Origin: Saprospiraceae bacterium
Lineage (GTDB): Bacteria > Bacteroidota > Bacteroidia > Chitinophagales > Saprospiraceae
NCBI GenBank assembly: GCA_016710265.1
Contig: JADJJL010000003.1
Span: 77,001-141,000, forward strand
DNA length: 64,000 nt
Direction: 5' to 3'
Shown piece by piece: positions 26,011-34,636 of this stretch (position 1 is the first letter of the stretch; every line of letters begins with the position of its first letter). The notes beneath the pieces are model-generated. The model saw nothing but the letters and a program-made list of their open reading frames with translations. It was not told where the DNA came from and did no database searches. The position numbers and the translations under genes were made by a program.

Positions 26011-27645
26011 ATGGCAAAAGACATTAATTTTAATAGCGATGCTAGAGAACAATTAAAGAATGGGATTGATAAATTGGCCAACGCGGTCAAAGTTACATTG
26101 GGACCAAAAGGTCGTAATGTGGTCATCCAAAAATCTTTTGGCGCACCACAAATCACCAAAGACGGTGTAACAGTGGCCAAAGAAATTGAACTGGAGAATC
26201 CGGTAGAAAACATGGGTGCACAAATGATCAAAGAAGTAGCTTCTAAAACTGCAGATATTGCAGGAGATGGAACGACGACTGCGACTGTTCTTGCACAATC
26301 CATGGTAACTGCGGGTTTGAAATATGTAACAGGAGGGTCCAATCCAATGGATCTTAAAAGAGGTATTGACAAAGCGGTTAGTGCGGTCACTGCAGATCTT
26401 AAAAAACAATCAGAGCAAATCGGAAATGATTTTAATAAAATCAAACAAGTAGGATCTATTTCTGCCAACAATGATGACGAAATTGGAGGTTTGATTGCAG
26501 ATGCAATGAAACGTGTGACCAAAGATGGTGTTATTACTGTGGAAGAAGCAAAAGGAACCAATACTTATGTAGATGAAGTGATTGGAATGCAATTTGACAG
26601 AGGATATCTTTCTCCGTATTTTATCACCAATGCAGAGAAAATGATTGCAGAATATGACAGTCCTTATATTCTGATTACCGACAAAAAAATCTCCAACATG
26701 CAGGAGATCGTTCCAATTCTTGAAAAAGTAGTTTCCAGTGGAAGACCTTTAATGATCATTGCTGAAGATGTGGATAGCCAGGCTCTAGGAGTATTGGTTG
26801 TCAACAGACTTCGTGCAAATCTTAAAGTGGTGGCCGTGAAAGCTCCGGGATTTGGAGACAGAAGAAAAGCCATGTTGGAAGACATCGCAGTATTGACCAA
26901 TGGAACCGTTATTTCTGATGAGAAAGGTTACAAACTTGAAAACGCAGAATTGGACTTGTTGGGTCAAGCTGAGAAGATTGAAGTAGACAAAGACAATACC
27001 ACCATCGTCAATGGAAAAGGTACTAAAAAAATGATTGATGCCCGTATCAATCAAATTAAGCAACAAATAGAAGTGACCACATCAGATTATGACAAAGAGA
27101 AACTTCAGGAAAGATTGGCTAAATTGGCCGGAGGTGTAGCTGTGCTTTATGTAGGAGCTGCGACTGAGGTTGAGATGAAAGAAAAGAAAGACCGAGTGGA
27201 TGATGCTTTACATGCAACGCGTGCAGCAGTGGAAGAAGGAATCGTTGCAGGAGGTGGTGTCGCTCTAGTAAGAGCCATTGACAGTTTGGATAAAATCAAA
27301 AATATTTTAAACGAAGATGAAAAATTCGGAGTAGATATCGTTCGCAAAGCATTGGAAGCACCATTGCGTGTGATTGCCGAAAACTCAGGCGATGAGCCTT
27401 CTGTAGTGGCGATGCATGTCAAAGCTAAAAAAGGAGCTTATGGTTACAATGCACGTACTGGTGAATACGAAGATCTTAAAAAAGCAGGAGTTATTGACCC
27501 TACCAAAGTGACCAGAATTGCATTGGAAAATGCAGCTTCGATTGCAGGAATGTTGTTGATGACAGAATGTGTGATCACGGACAAACCAAAAGAAGACAAA
27601 GGACATTCTCATGGACATCCAGGAGGAATGGACGGTATGATGTAA
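26011..27645 (+). CDS. groEL: Chaperonin GroEL
   Basis: The 60-kDa ring chaperonin that encloses unfolded proteins under the GroES cap. Its 544 residues are near identical in layout to the family: AREQLKNGIDKLANAVKVTLGPKGRNVV, the ATP-binding GDGTTTATVLAQ with the catalytic Asp region, the apical domain around YLSPYFITNAEK, and EEGIVAGGGVALVRA in the lower equatorial domain. The flexible tail ends GHPGGMDGMM, a form of the usual GGM repeats, with an additional HSHGH. It ends the groESL operon and is followed within 35 bp by an intrinsic terminator. Confidence 0.98.
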   Translation: MAKDINFNSDAREQLKNGIDKLANAVKVTLGPKGRNVVIQKSFGAPQITKDGVTVAKEIELENPVENMGAQMIKEVASKTADIAGDGTTTATVLAQSMVTAGLKYVTGGSNPMDLKRGIDKAVSAVTADLKKQSEQIGNDFNKIKQVGSISANNDDEIGGLIADAMKRVTKDGVITVEEAKGTNTYVDEVIGMQFDRGYLSPYFITNAEKMIAEYDSPYILITDKKISNMQEIVPILEKVVSSGRPLMIIAEDVDSQALGVLVVNRLRANLKVVAVKAPGFGDRRKAMLEDIAVLTNGTVISDEKGYKLENAELDLLGQAEKIEVDKDNTTIVNGKGTKKMIDARINQIKQQIEVTTSDYDKEKLQERLAKLAGGVAVLYVGAATEVEMKEKKDRVDDALHATRAAVEEGIVAGGGVALVRAIDSLDKIKNILNEDEKFGVDIVRKALEAPLRVIAENSGDEPSVVAMHVKAKKGAYGYNARTGEYEDLKKAGVIDPTKVTRIALENAASIAGMLLMTECVITDKPKEDKGHSHGHPGGMDGMM

Positions 27646-27675
27646 TCATAAAAAATAGAAACATTTTTACAAAAA

Positions 27676-27705
27676 GGCTCTCTACAAAATAGGGGGCCTT
27701 TTTTT
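27676..27705 (+). terminator. Intrinsic terminator of groESL
   Basis: GGCTCTCT (27676-27683) pairs with AGGGGGCC (27691-27698), two of the eight pairs being G-T. The loop is ACAAAAT and seven T follow. It lies 30 bp after the groEL stop. Confidence 0.85.
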
Positions 27706-28000
27706 ATTTTACTCAAGTCTAGAGAGTCTACACTCATAAAACCTGTCAATCACTCAAAAATACATTCAGCCAATAAGTGAGAGCTTCTTGATAAGTTCCA
27801 ATGTATTATTTTTGTAAATTTCTTGAAAGAAATATTCAAAGAGAATGGCCAGATTAAATTTAATTCTGGTTAAAAAATGATGTTAAAAACAAGAATAAAT
27901 ATCATCTTTGAAACTTATAAGTTATTTAGAATTGGCAAATCTAAAGTTGAAATGTGTGAAATAAAAAATTGTTTTAGGTAAACAGATAACTGTTAAAAAT
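27706..28000. other. Upstream region of the LytTR regulator gene
   Basis: No gene is seen. TTG at 27788-27790 and TATTTTTG at 27807-27814 (exact TAnnTTTG) could be the -33 and -7 boxes of a promoter for the regulator. This would give a leader of about 180 nt in which I see no riboswitch or strong hairpin. Confidence 0.35.
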
Positions 28001-28747
28001 ATGATCAACGCTATTATCATAGATGACGAAAGAAACAGCATAGAAATGTTGGAATGGCTGCTGGCAAATTATTGTCCGGACGTTAGAGTTTTGGCCACTA
28101 GCAATTCAGCTGAGGAAGGAATTAATTTAATCCACAAGTTTAAACCGGATCTCCTTTTTTTGGATATTGAAATGCCCAAAATGAATGGATTTGATTTGTT
28201 GGAAAAAATTGGAAATATTGATTTTGAAGTGGTTTTTATTACGGCATATGACCAGTTTGCAGTGAAGGCTTTTCGTTATTCGGCATTGAATTATCTATTG
28301 AAACCAGTAGATCCAGAAGATTTGATGAAGACCATTAGCAGGATGAATGAAAAAAAATCAATACCTGCCAGGGAGCAAATGGAATTGTTGTTTCAAAATT
28401 TAGTAAAACAAGAAAGGCAAATTGAGCGAATTGCGCTTTCATCTGCAGACGGATTGGTTTTTGTGCAAACCAAAGATATTATGTACTGCAAAGCAGAGAG
28501 TAATTATACCCATGTAGTTCTTTCTGAAGGTCGGCAGATACTAGTTGCAAAAACCTTAAAAGAATTAGACGAAACACTGTCTGGAAAGGATTTTCAAAGA
28601 GTTCACAATTCATTTTTAGTCAATATTAATCACATCTCAAAGTATGTCAAGGGAGATGGAGGATATATATTAATGCCTGATAAAACGGAAATAACCATCA
28701 GTCGAAATAAGCGGGACGATTTTTTTCAACAGTTTGCGAAATTCTGA
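28001..28747 (+). CDS. LytTR-family response regulator
   Basis: A 248-residue DNA-binding response regulator. The receiver domain (residues 1-120) has the acidic pair DDE near residue 8, the phospho-acceptor Asp in LLFLDIEMPKMNGFD at about 57, and the Lys in NYLLKPVD. The C-terminal LytTR domain (about 140-245) shows DIMYCKAESNYTHVVL, FQRVHNSFLVNINHISKY and the final SRNKRDDF. LytTR regulators in Bacteroidota usually pair with a LytS/YehU-type kinase next door, but here none is adjacent. It is therefore an orphan in this window. It closely resembles the regulator at 53740. Confidence 0.92.
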   Translation: MINAIIIDDERNSIEMLEWLLANYCPDVRVLATSNSAEEGINLIHKFKPDLLFLDIEMPKMNGFDLLEKIGNIDFEVVFITAYDQFAVKAFRYSALNYLLKPVDPEDLMKTISRMNEKKSIPAREQMELLFQNLVKQERQIERIALSSADGLVFVQTKDIMYCKAESNYTHVVLSEGRQILVAKTLKELDETLSGKDFQRVHNSFLVNINHISKYVKGDGGYILMPDKTEITISRNKRDDFFQQFAKF

Positions 28748-28753
28748 AGGGTA

Positions 28754-29007
28754 ATTTTAAGTTTTAAGTGCTAAGTTTTGAATTTTAAGTTGGGGGAGAC
28801 TTAGACTAAAACAAAGACTTTGACCTAGACTTATTTTCGATAGGACGAAATTAGGAACAACCCGATGACATGGTATGGTGTAAGTATTTAATAGAGCAAC
28901 TTTATTAAAGTCTTAGTCTTAGTCAAGGTCAAATTCATAGTTAAAGTCAAATCAAAGTAACCCTATTTCTCCCAAACTTAAAACTTAGCACTTAAAACTT
29001 AAAACTC
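28754..29007. repeat. Long imperfect inverted repeat (about 250 bp)
   Basis: The left arm (about 28754-28800, TTTTAAGTGCTAAGTTTTG then GGGGGAGAC) is the reverse complement of the right arm (about 28967-29007, CTCCCAAACTTAAAACTTAGC then ACTTAAAACTTAAAAC). Inside, GACTTAGACTAAAACAAAGAC and GACTTTGACCTAGAC on the left partly oppose AAAGTCTTAGTCTTAGTC and AAGGTCAAATTC on the right. The whole could form one long hairpin RNA or cruciform, or be the remains of a small non-coding element. There is no ORF inside. It fills the space between the regulator and the SDR gene. Confidence 0.8.
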
Positions 29008-29078
29008 CAAAGTCTTGGTCATGGTTAAATATTTATTTCTTACAATTGGAACTGAGTACATAACTTGCGCGAAAAAAG

Positions 29079-30074
29079 ATGGAAACAGTATTGGTGATTG
29101 GGGCGACTGGACAGTTGGGTTATGCCATTACTGAAAAGTTGGCTAAGCAAAATCGGTACAAGGTCAGGGCGATGTACAGGGAAGGGAGCGATACATCTGC
29201 CTTAGAAGAGCTCAATGGAGTGGAGTTGTGTAAAGGAGATCTATTGGATGCTGAATCTCTTGCAAAAGCTCTAGAACAGGTTGATGTAGTCATTGCAACG
29301 GCCAACCCCGTGGTACCAACCAGGAAGACGGACAATTTTAAGACTTCTGTCGAGGGATACCGTAATCTTATTCAGAAGTGCAACGAAGCCCATATAAAGC
29401 AGTTTATCTATACTTCAGGGATTTCTTTTGGTCCCTATAGTTCCGGAGTAGGGCTTAGTGTAGCCAAAAGCCAGATTGAAGACATGCTCACCCAATCCGG
29501 CTTAAACTATACCATATTAATTGCGGCCGCCTTTATGGACATTCATTTGGCCTTTATGGGATCCGATCTTCCATTAAGAGGAACCAAAGTATCTTCGTTA
29601 AATCGCAAATGGAAGTTTATGAATAATTTTTATGACGGGGTAAAACACAGTATTGAAAAAAAATCGGTTTTTCTGATTACTGGAAAAGGGGATCAGCCAA
29701 CATCCTATATATGTGTGGAAGATGTGGCAGAATTTCATGTGAATGCGATAGGAAATCCATTGGCAGAAAACAAAAAAATCACAATTGGTGGACCCGAAGC
29801 GCTCACAACGATGGATGTAAAAACAATTTTTGAAGAAATATATCAAAAGCCACTTAAAGTGAAAAGTACACCTGCATTTGTTTTGAAAGGCATATCATCG
29901 GTGATGGTCTTATTTGATCCGGTAGCAGCCAATATTTTACAAATGCAATATGCTGCTTCAAAAGTATCAGGAGCAGTGGAGAATACTCAAGAGATTGCAT
30001 CCAAGTTTGGTGTACAGCTCAGCAGTGTCAAAGAATATTTGAATCAAAAATTTAATATTGGGAGAGTGAAGTAG
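29079..30074 (+). CDS. NmrA-like NAD(P)-binding SDR family protein
   Basis: A 331-residue atypical short-chain dehydrogenase. The N-terminal Rossmann motif is VLVIGATGQLGYAI (GxxGxxG form). The dinucleotide-specificity strand reads RAMYREGSD, followed by GDLLDAESL and a typical YTSGISFGPYSSG segment. The classical active-site YxxxK is not clear; the Lys-containing SVAKSQIEDML takes its place. It therefore resembles NmrA/NAD(P)H:quinone-type proteins that bind NAD(P) and may act as redox sensors or reductases. No partner gene defines a substrate. The AraC regulator starts about 80 bp downstream on the same strand and might be linked to it. Confidence 0.85.
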   Translation: METVLVIGATGQLGYAITEKLAKQNRYKVRAMYREGSDTSALEELNGVELCKGDLLDAESLAKALEQVDVVIATANPVVPTRKTDNFKTSVEGYRNLIQKCNEAHIKQFIYTSGISFGPYSSGVGLSVAKSQIEDMLTQSGLNYTILIAAAFMDIHLAFMGSDLPLRGTKVSSLNRKWKFMNNFYDGVKHSIEKKSVFLITGKGDQPTSYICVEDVAEFHVNAIGNPLAENKKITIGGPEALTTMDVKTIFEEIYQKPLKVKSTPAFVLKGISSVMVLFDPVAANILQMQYAASKVSGAVENTQEIASKFGVQLSSVKEYLNQKFNIGRVK

Positions 30075-30155
30075 AATTTTTTTATTTGCTAACTTAATAT
30101 CAGCTGTTTTCTTACACCATCATATTAAAGAACAAGGAAATCAATTTAAGACCGA

Positions 30156-31043
30156 ATGAAAAAACACAGTTTTGAATTAAATTCCATCTTATCAGGATTA
30201 ATCAAGGAAACTTTAAAACCAATTGCAGATCAAAAGGGAGTTTCCATTGTTTTTGAAAAATCAGAACCCTTGTTAAATACAACCGGTGCTTTGGATGATA
30301 TTTTGAGTTCGGTTTTTTCATTTTTGTTGCGCTTAATCTGTATCTTGCCTGAAGGAGATTTGATCAGGGTCAGAACCAAAACTTATTTCAATGAAGAGGA
30401 ATCTGAAAAGCTGCATAGAATAGAAGTGATCACACTGGCGATGTACATTAATCCAAATTTAATATGGAAGCCATCTTATATTATTTTTAAAATTGAGCAA
30501 AAGGAAAATAATTCAGTAACTTATTTAGAATGGCCTGCTCTACAAGATTCTCAATCAACCCATCAAATCAATCAAAAGTATTCCGACTCAAAATTATTGT
30601 TTGTGTTTAAAAACAATGATAAAGTTCTCAATAATAATTGGGCAGGAATCGAAAAGCAAATGTTAGAAATATCAAAAGATCCTTTTATTTCAAAGACAAT
30701 GCTCAATACTCCTGACAAAAAGCAAGGAGAATTTCTTGATCATTTGATGCAGTTTCTCTTACAACATCTTTCAGATCCAGAATTAAATCCGGACCAATTG
30801 GCCAAAGGATTAGGATTTAGCAGAGCTCAGCTTCATCGAAAAATTAAAGAAGTCACCGGTTATTCCACTTCCAATTATGTGAGACACCTTAGAATTCAGA
30901 TTGCTCAAAACATGTTAAAAAAGACCAACTTGTCCATTGCTGAAATAGCCTATCAATGTGGCTTTAATGAACCCAGTTATTTTTCAAGTAGCTTTCAAAA
31001 GGACCTTGGTATGAGTCCTAAGGAGTACCGGGAATTGCAATGA
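30156..31043 (+). CDS. AraC-family regulator with degenerate HATPase-like N-terminus
   Basis: A 295-residue protein. The last 100 residues are a canonical AraC/XylS DNA-binding domain with two helix-turn-helix units: LNPDQLAKGLGFSRAQLHRK and LSIAEIAYQCGFNEPSYFSSSF, then MSPKEYR. The first 130 residues resemble the first half of a histidine-kinase ATPase domain (IADQKGVSIVFEKSEPLL, ALDDILSSVFSFLLRL, LPEGDLIRVRTKTY). However, the N-box Asn and the glycine-rich G1/G2 boxes are lost, so it should not bind ATP. This looks like a shrunken hybrid two-component regulator that has lost its sensor, kinase and receiver. It may regulate the neighbouring SDR and SnoaL genes. Confidence 0.82.
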   Translation: MKKHSFELNSILSGLIKETLKPIADQKGVSIVFEKSEPLLNTTGALDDILSSVFSFLLRLICILPEGDLIRVRTKTYFNEEESEKLHRIEVITLAMYINPNLIWKPSYIIFKIEQKENNSVTYLEWPALQDSQSTHQINQKYSDSKLLFVFKNNDKVLNNNWAGIEKQMLEISKDPFISKTMLNTPDKKQGEFLDHLMQFLLQHLSDPELNPDQLAKGLGFSRAQLHRKIKEVTGYSTSNYVRHLRIQIAQNMLKKTNLSIAEIAYQCGFNEPSYFSSSFQKDLGMSPKEYRELQ

Positions 31044-31129
31044 GTGTTATTTTTTGAGATTTAGGAGGAGTGCATTGATATCAAATGCAACAATAATGAT
31101 AAAAAGCAGCACTATTGAGACAATAATTA

Positions 31130-31588
31130 ATGATTTTTAAAACAAGGTGTAAATCCACATCGAGGAATCGCACCATCTTTGTACTATCAAACGAACCATT
31201 GGTGAATACAGATTTACAAAAATTAGAGAACAATAAAAAGTTTATCATGAAATTTGTAATGGAAATGGTTAGGAACAATGGATCGGAAGAAACAGTTAGA
31301 AAGTACAGTACCAATGAAGATTATATAAGAGGTGTATTGACCTTTAGAAAAGGATTTCCGGATTATACCATCTTTATTGAAGATATTACTGCGGAAGGAG
31401 ACATGGTGGTAATTCATGGAGTCATTAGAGGTACACACACAGGGGATTTTAACGGATTTCCTCCTTCTAACAAGAAAATCGAAGTACCCATTATCGGTAA
31501 ATATCGTATTGTAAACAATATGATAGTAGAGGCTTGGCCTTTGGCCGATCAGATGAAATTGTTGGGGCAAATTGGAGTTATAAAATAG
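31130..31588 (+). CDS. SnoaL-like / ester cyclase family protein
   Basis: A small protein of the SnoaL/NTF2-like fold. Recognisable features are the helical start NNKKFIMKFVMEMVRNNG, the strand pair DYTIFIEDITAEGDMVVIHGVIRGTHTGDFNGFPPSNKKI and the ending VEAWPLADQMKLLGQIGVI, typical of ester cyclases and related proteins with a cone-shaped cavity. The true substrate is unknown. The start is uncertain. CATCTTTG near 31174 looks like a -7 box inside the first codons, so translation may begin later, for example at GTG 31202 or ATG 31247. The coordinates give the longest frame. It follows the AraC gene by about 90 bp on the same strand. Confidence 0.75.
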   Translation: MIFKTRCKSTSRNRTIFVLSNEPLVNTDLQKLENNKKFIMKFVMEMVRNNGSEETVRKYSTNEDYIRGVLTFRKGFPDYTIFIEDITAEGDMVVIHGVIRGTHTGDFNGFPPSNKKIEVPIIGKYRIVNNMIVEAWPLADQMKLLGQIGVIK

Positions 31589-31718
31589 ATAGGATACTTT
31601 TGGAAGACATTGTGTTATTTTAATTTTAGAATGTCTTAATTTTTGATTTCTTTTTACGCGTATTGATAAAATAATTGGAGCATTTTCTAAATTTTTAATT
31701 AGTATTCAATTTATTAGT

Positions 31719-32783
31719 ATGAAATATTCATCATCTTTAATGTATTCAATTTTTACTGGTATTTCGATTTTTGCTTGTGTTAATGCCGGTTCTGCTAATC
31801 AAGATAAAGTATATCAAATGGAACAAATCGAATCAAATAATCAAAGCAAAGATCCCTTTCCGGGAAAATACAAAGGCAATGCAGCCGGCACTATTCTTTC
31901 CCTGGAAATTAAAAAGCAGACAGATGGACAATATCATGTTTTTACCAATGGGCTTGGACCTGATTTTGCAAGTCGTCAGGGTGAGATTTTGAAAGGAGTT
32001 TCAGACGGTTTTGAATTTTCAATTAGGGTGTCTGGAAATGGAGTGATCCTAAATATAGGAAATCAAGATATTAATTTCACCAGAGAGGCTGGATCTAGTG
32101 GATTAGCAGGTGCTATTGGAGCAAATTCCGATAGAGGAAATGAAACAGAAAATGTTCAAACGCAAGGACAAAATACAAACGATCCTTTTGAAGGAGTTTA
32201 TGACGTCAGTTATCAGGGACAAATCCGCGAGAAATGGACCATCAAACACAAAAGTGGGAATCAGTACAGTTTGATTTCTCCCGGGGCAACCGTAATGGGC
32301 ACTAGAAACAACCATCAAATTACCGGATTTGACAATATCAATAATATGTCTTTTACGCTGGAGCTAAATGGCAAAAATTTGTTCTTAAATGTTTCGGGTA
32401 TTCAATTTGAATTGATCAACAGACAAGCTATCAGCCAAAGTATGCAAGCAAATTCTTCGTCGATGGATAACAGAATTCTAGGCGCATGGAGTGGTTCCAA
32501 ATCTTACAATAGTTCAGGAGGTGTAGGAGATGCTTCTATTTCTTATGGTCAAGCCTATGGATTTAAGGCCGATGGGACTTATGAATACAAAGATTTTAAT
32601 GCGGGTGGCGGAGCTGGGTTTAGCGGTAGTTCTGAAAGTGGTATTCAAACAGGGCAATACCAGATAGTACGTATGGATCAAGAGGGAGGAGTCATAAGTA
32701 TTGATGGAAGACAAATGGAGTATGTGTTCTTTAGCAATGGGTCTAAAATGAAAATGGGAAATATGATTTATAATAGAAAGTAA
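31719..32783 (+). CDS. Exported protein with two DPF-x-G-x-Y beta domains
   Basis: A 354-residue protein of unknown function with a putative signal peptide (SLMYSIFTGISIFACVNAG). It has two related beta-rich modules, each opening with DPF and a Gly-Tyr pair: DPFPGKYKGNAAGTILSLEI at about residue 46, and DPFEGVYDVSYQGQIREKW at about 153. Each ends in a strand like LNIGNQDINF or LNVSGIQFEL. The C-terminal 100 residues form a third, glycine-rich lipocalin-like domain (ILGAWSGSKSY, ADGTYEYKDFNAGGGAG, MEYVFFSNGSKMKMGN). A decayed paralogue of the first module lies 5 kb downstream. It opens the A+T-rich accessory island. Confidence 0.7.
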   Translation: MKYSSSLMYSIFTGISIFACVNAGSANQDKVYQMEQIESNNQSKDPFPGKYKGNAAGTILSLEIKKQTDGQYHVFTNGLGPDFASRQGEILKGVSDGFEFSIRVSGNGVILNIGNQDINFTREAGSSGLAGAIGANSDRGNETENVQTQGQNTNDPFEGVYDVSYQGQIREKWTIKHKSGNQYSLISPGATVMGTRNNHQITGFDNINNMSFTLELNGKNLFLNVSGIQFELINRQAISQSMQANSSSMDNRILGAWSGSKSYNSSGGVGDASISYGQAYGFKADGTYEYKDFNAGGGAGFSGSSESGIQTGQYQIVRMDQEGGVISIDGRQMEYVFFSNGSKMKMGNMIYNRK

Positions 32784-32966
32784 AAAGTTAAATTGTATTG
32801 GTTGCTTTTCTATAGTGCATATTTAATTTAGTAAGTGTAGAGACATATTCTATCAATGTATCTATAGTTTTAATATTGTTAAAAAGAGTTATTGAAGTGA
32901 AGATGATATTATTCTTGATATGTTATATTGATGAAATAAATTTAAATTTTAAAAAATGCAAATATT

Positions 32967-34586
32967 ATGAATAAACTAATTGAAGACAAAAGTGACGACA
33001 TGTCAAAAAAAGATCAAAATCTGACTAATTATTATTCTAGAAGGGATTTTGTAAATTTACTAGGTTTTTTAGGTTTAGGATTTAGTACTAATGGATATTT
33101 TAAATCAGGAAACTTAAGTTTATTTAATGATATGAATCCAGGTCAATTGCAATTGCCCCAGTTGAAATTTGTAAAAAATAAAGCTGATGATGGCATAATT
33201 GGTCCATATGGAGAGGTGAGATTATTAATTAATGAGCAGAAGAAAGCATTTCCTGTGATCATTAAGGCTAACGAAGATTTAGCAGAGATTAATGTATTGG
33301 AAGATCAGCCATTTATTAGAATTGGAAAAGCAAAGGATAATAATGTTATTTACTTTTATACTAACGAGATCAAAATTGGAAATAAAAAATTTAAAATTGA
33401 TAAAAATGGTGTTCAAAAATTAGTTCAGGAAGTAAAAAAAGATAATAACAAATTGAAAGGTCTATTGCTGTTAAGGGCTTCAATTTTAATTATATATCCT
33501 ATTGCACTCAAGGAATATAATATTAATATAGACAAAGTAGATAAAAATTTAAATCAACTTATGTCATTAATGTCAAATGATGCTTTTAATATCTTTGATT
33601 GTAAAGAAGAAACTATTATTGAGACTGTTGTTGATGTAGTTACTGAGAGAGTAAGAAGGGCGAGAAGTATTATTGATGCATTTGGAGAGTGTATTTCAAG
33701 AAATATGCAGTCTGATATATGCCGTAATCTGCCTGCGAAGAAGACATATTTTGGTTTAACTATTTACCCTAAAAAAGCTTGTGCAGTTGCTCTATGTACA
33801 GATGATGTGGTACGCGATTTTATTTATTATTTTGTAGATGTTGTAAGAGAGATAACCAGGGAGGTTCCAAAGACAATTGTTAATTGTAAGGCAAGAATAC
33901 CTGAGGGAATTTGGCCCAATCCCTTTTCTGATTTGAAAGGAAGATTTACTGATTTGACTGGAATGATGAGCCAAGGTCAGAGAACCTTATCAAGGACTGA
34001 TATATCTGGCGCATTAAATGGTTTGAAAGAAGTTTTACAAAGGTTTCAAAGGTTAAGTCCAGGTATTTTTTGTCTTTTGGATGGAGATTGGGAGTTGGAG
34101 CAAGTGGATTTGAGACAAATACTGAATATAAATGGTAAGACAGTACTACCATATGGGGTAAGAGTATGTATTTCTAAAAGTTGTTCAGATAAGTTCTCTA
34201 CATTGGAAGGAACTAGTAATTTAATAGCATTATTTGGATTGTTGGCTGTTTTATCTCCAGAATTTTTGGCTGGATTACCTCCCGCAATAGCAGCGGTGGT
34301 TACGCTATCTGGTCCGGCATTGGCTGCAGCGAGCTCATTTGTTGCAGCAGCAAGTCCTGCTATTTTAACAGCTGCGATAATTATTGTTTGTTTGTTGATT
34401 TATGCATTGTACTACTATGTTGCATTAGCTGCTCAATTAAGATTGGCTGATTGGCAAGGGGAACTAGATGATAATAAAGTATGCATAAAGCATCCATCAA
34501 TCGCTGTGGCCTCGGTATATTTATTAACGGGTGGTACGTTTTTTCCGGCACTATTGATTCCTCCAATTGTAGAGTATAATTCTTAA
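32967..34586 (+). CDS. Tat-signal-like protein with hydrophobic C-terminus, unknown family
   Basis: A 539-residue protein that I do not recognise. Near residue 27 it has YSRRDFVNLLGFLGLGF, which fits a twin-arginine export signal (S-R-R-x-F plus a hydrophobic stretch). The middle is helical and Cys-containing (CISRNMQSDICRNLPAKK, KKACAVALCTDD). Between about residues 410 and 495 is a long Ala/Leu/Ile-rich stretch (FGLLAVLSPEFLAGLPPAIAAV, ILTAAIIIVCLLIYALYYYV) able to form two or more membrane helices. A second start at ATG 33000 is possible. Base composition is strikingly A+T rich with much TTA and ATT. A lipase-like gene follows by 50 bp, so the two probably act together. Pore formation is speculation. 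Confidence 0.65.
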   Translation: MNKLIEDKSDDMSKKDQNLTNYYSRRDFVNLLGFLGLGFSTNGYFKSGNLSLFNDMNPGQLQLPQLKFVKNKADDGIIGPYGEVRLLINEQKKAFPVIIKANEDLAEINVLEDQPFIRIGKAKDNNVIYFYTNEIKIGNKKFKIDKNGVQKLVQEVKKDNNKLKGLLLLRASILIIYPIALKEYNINIDKVDKNLNQLMSLMSNDAFNIFDCKEETIIETVVDVVTERVRRARSIIDAFGECISRNMQSDICRNLPAKKTYFGLTIYPKKACAVALCTDDVVRDFIYYFVDVVREITREVPKTIVNCKARIPEGIWPNPFSDLKGRFTDLTGMMSQGQRTLSRTDISGALNGLKEVLQRFQRLSPGIFCLLDGDWELEQVDLRQILNINGKTVLPYGVRVCISKSCSDKFSTLEGTSNLIALFGLLAVLSPEFLAGLPPAIAAVVTLSGPALAAASSFVAAASPAILTAAIIIVCLLIYALYYYVALAAQLRLADWQGELDDNKVCIKHPSIAVASVYLLTGGTFFPALLIPPIVEYNS

Positions 34587-34636
34587 TGAATTGTTTAGTA
34601 TTTGCTTTGAAAATTCATATTACTTAAATTTTAATT

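Noticed and set aside
26004..26561. Minus-strand frame of 185 codons
   Set aside because: Antisense shadow of groEL, with no recognisable protein features.
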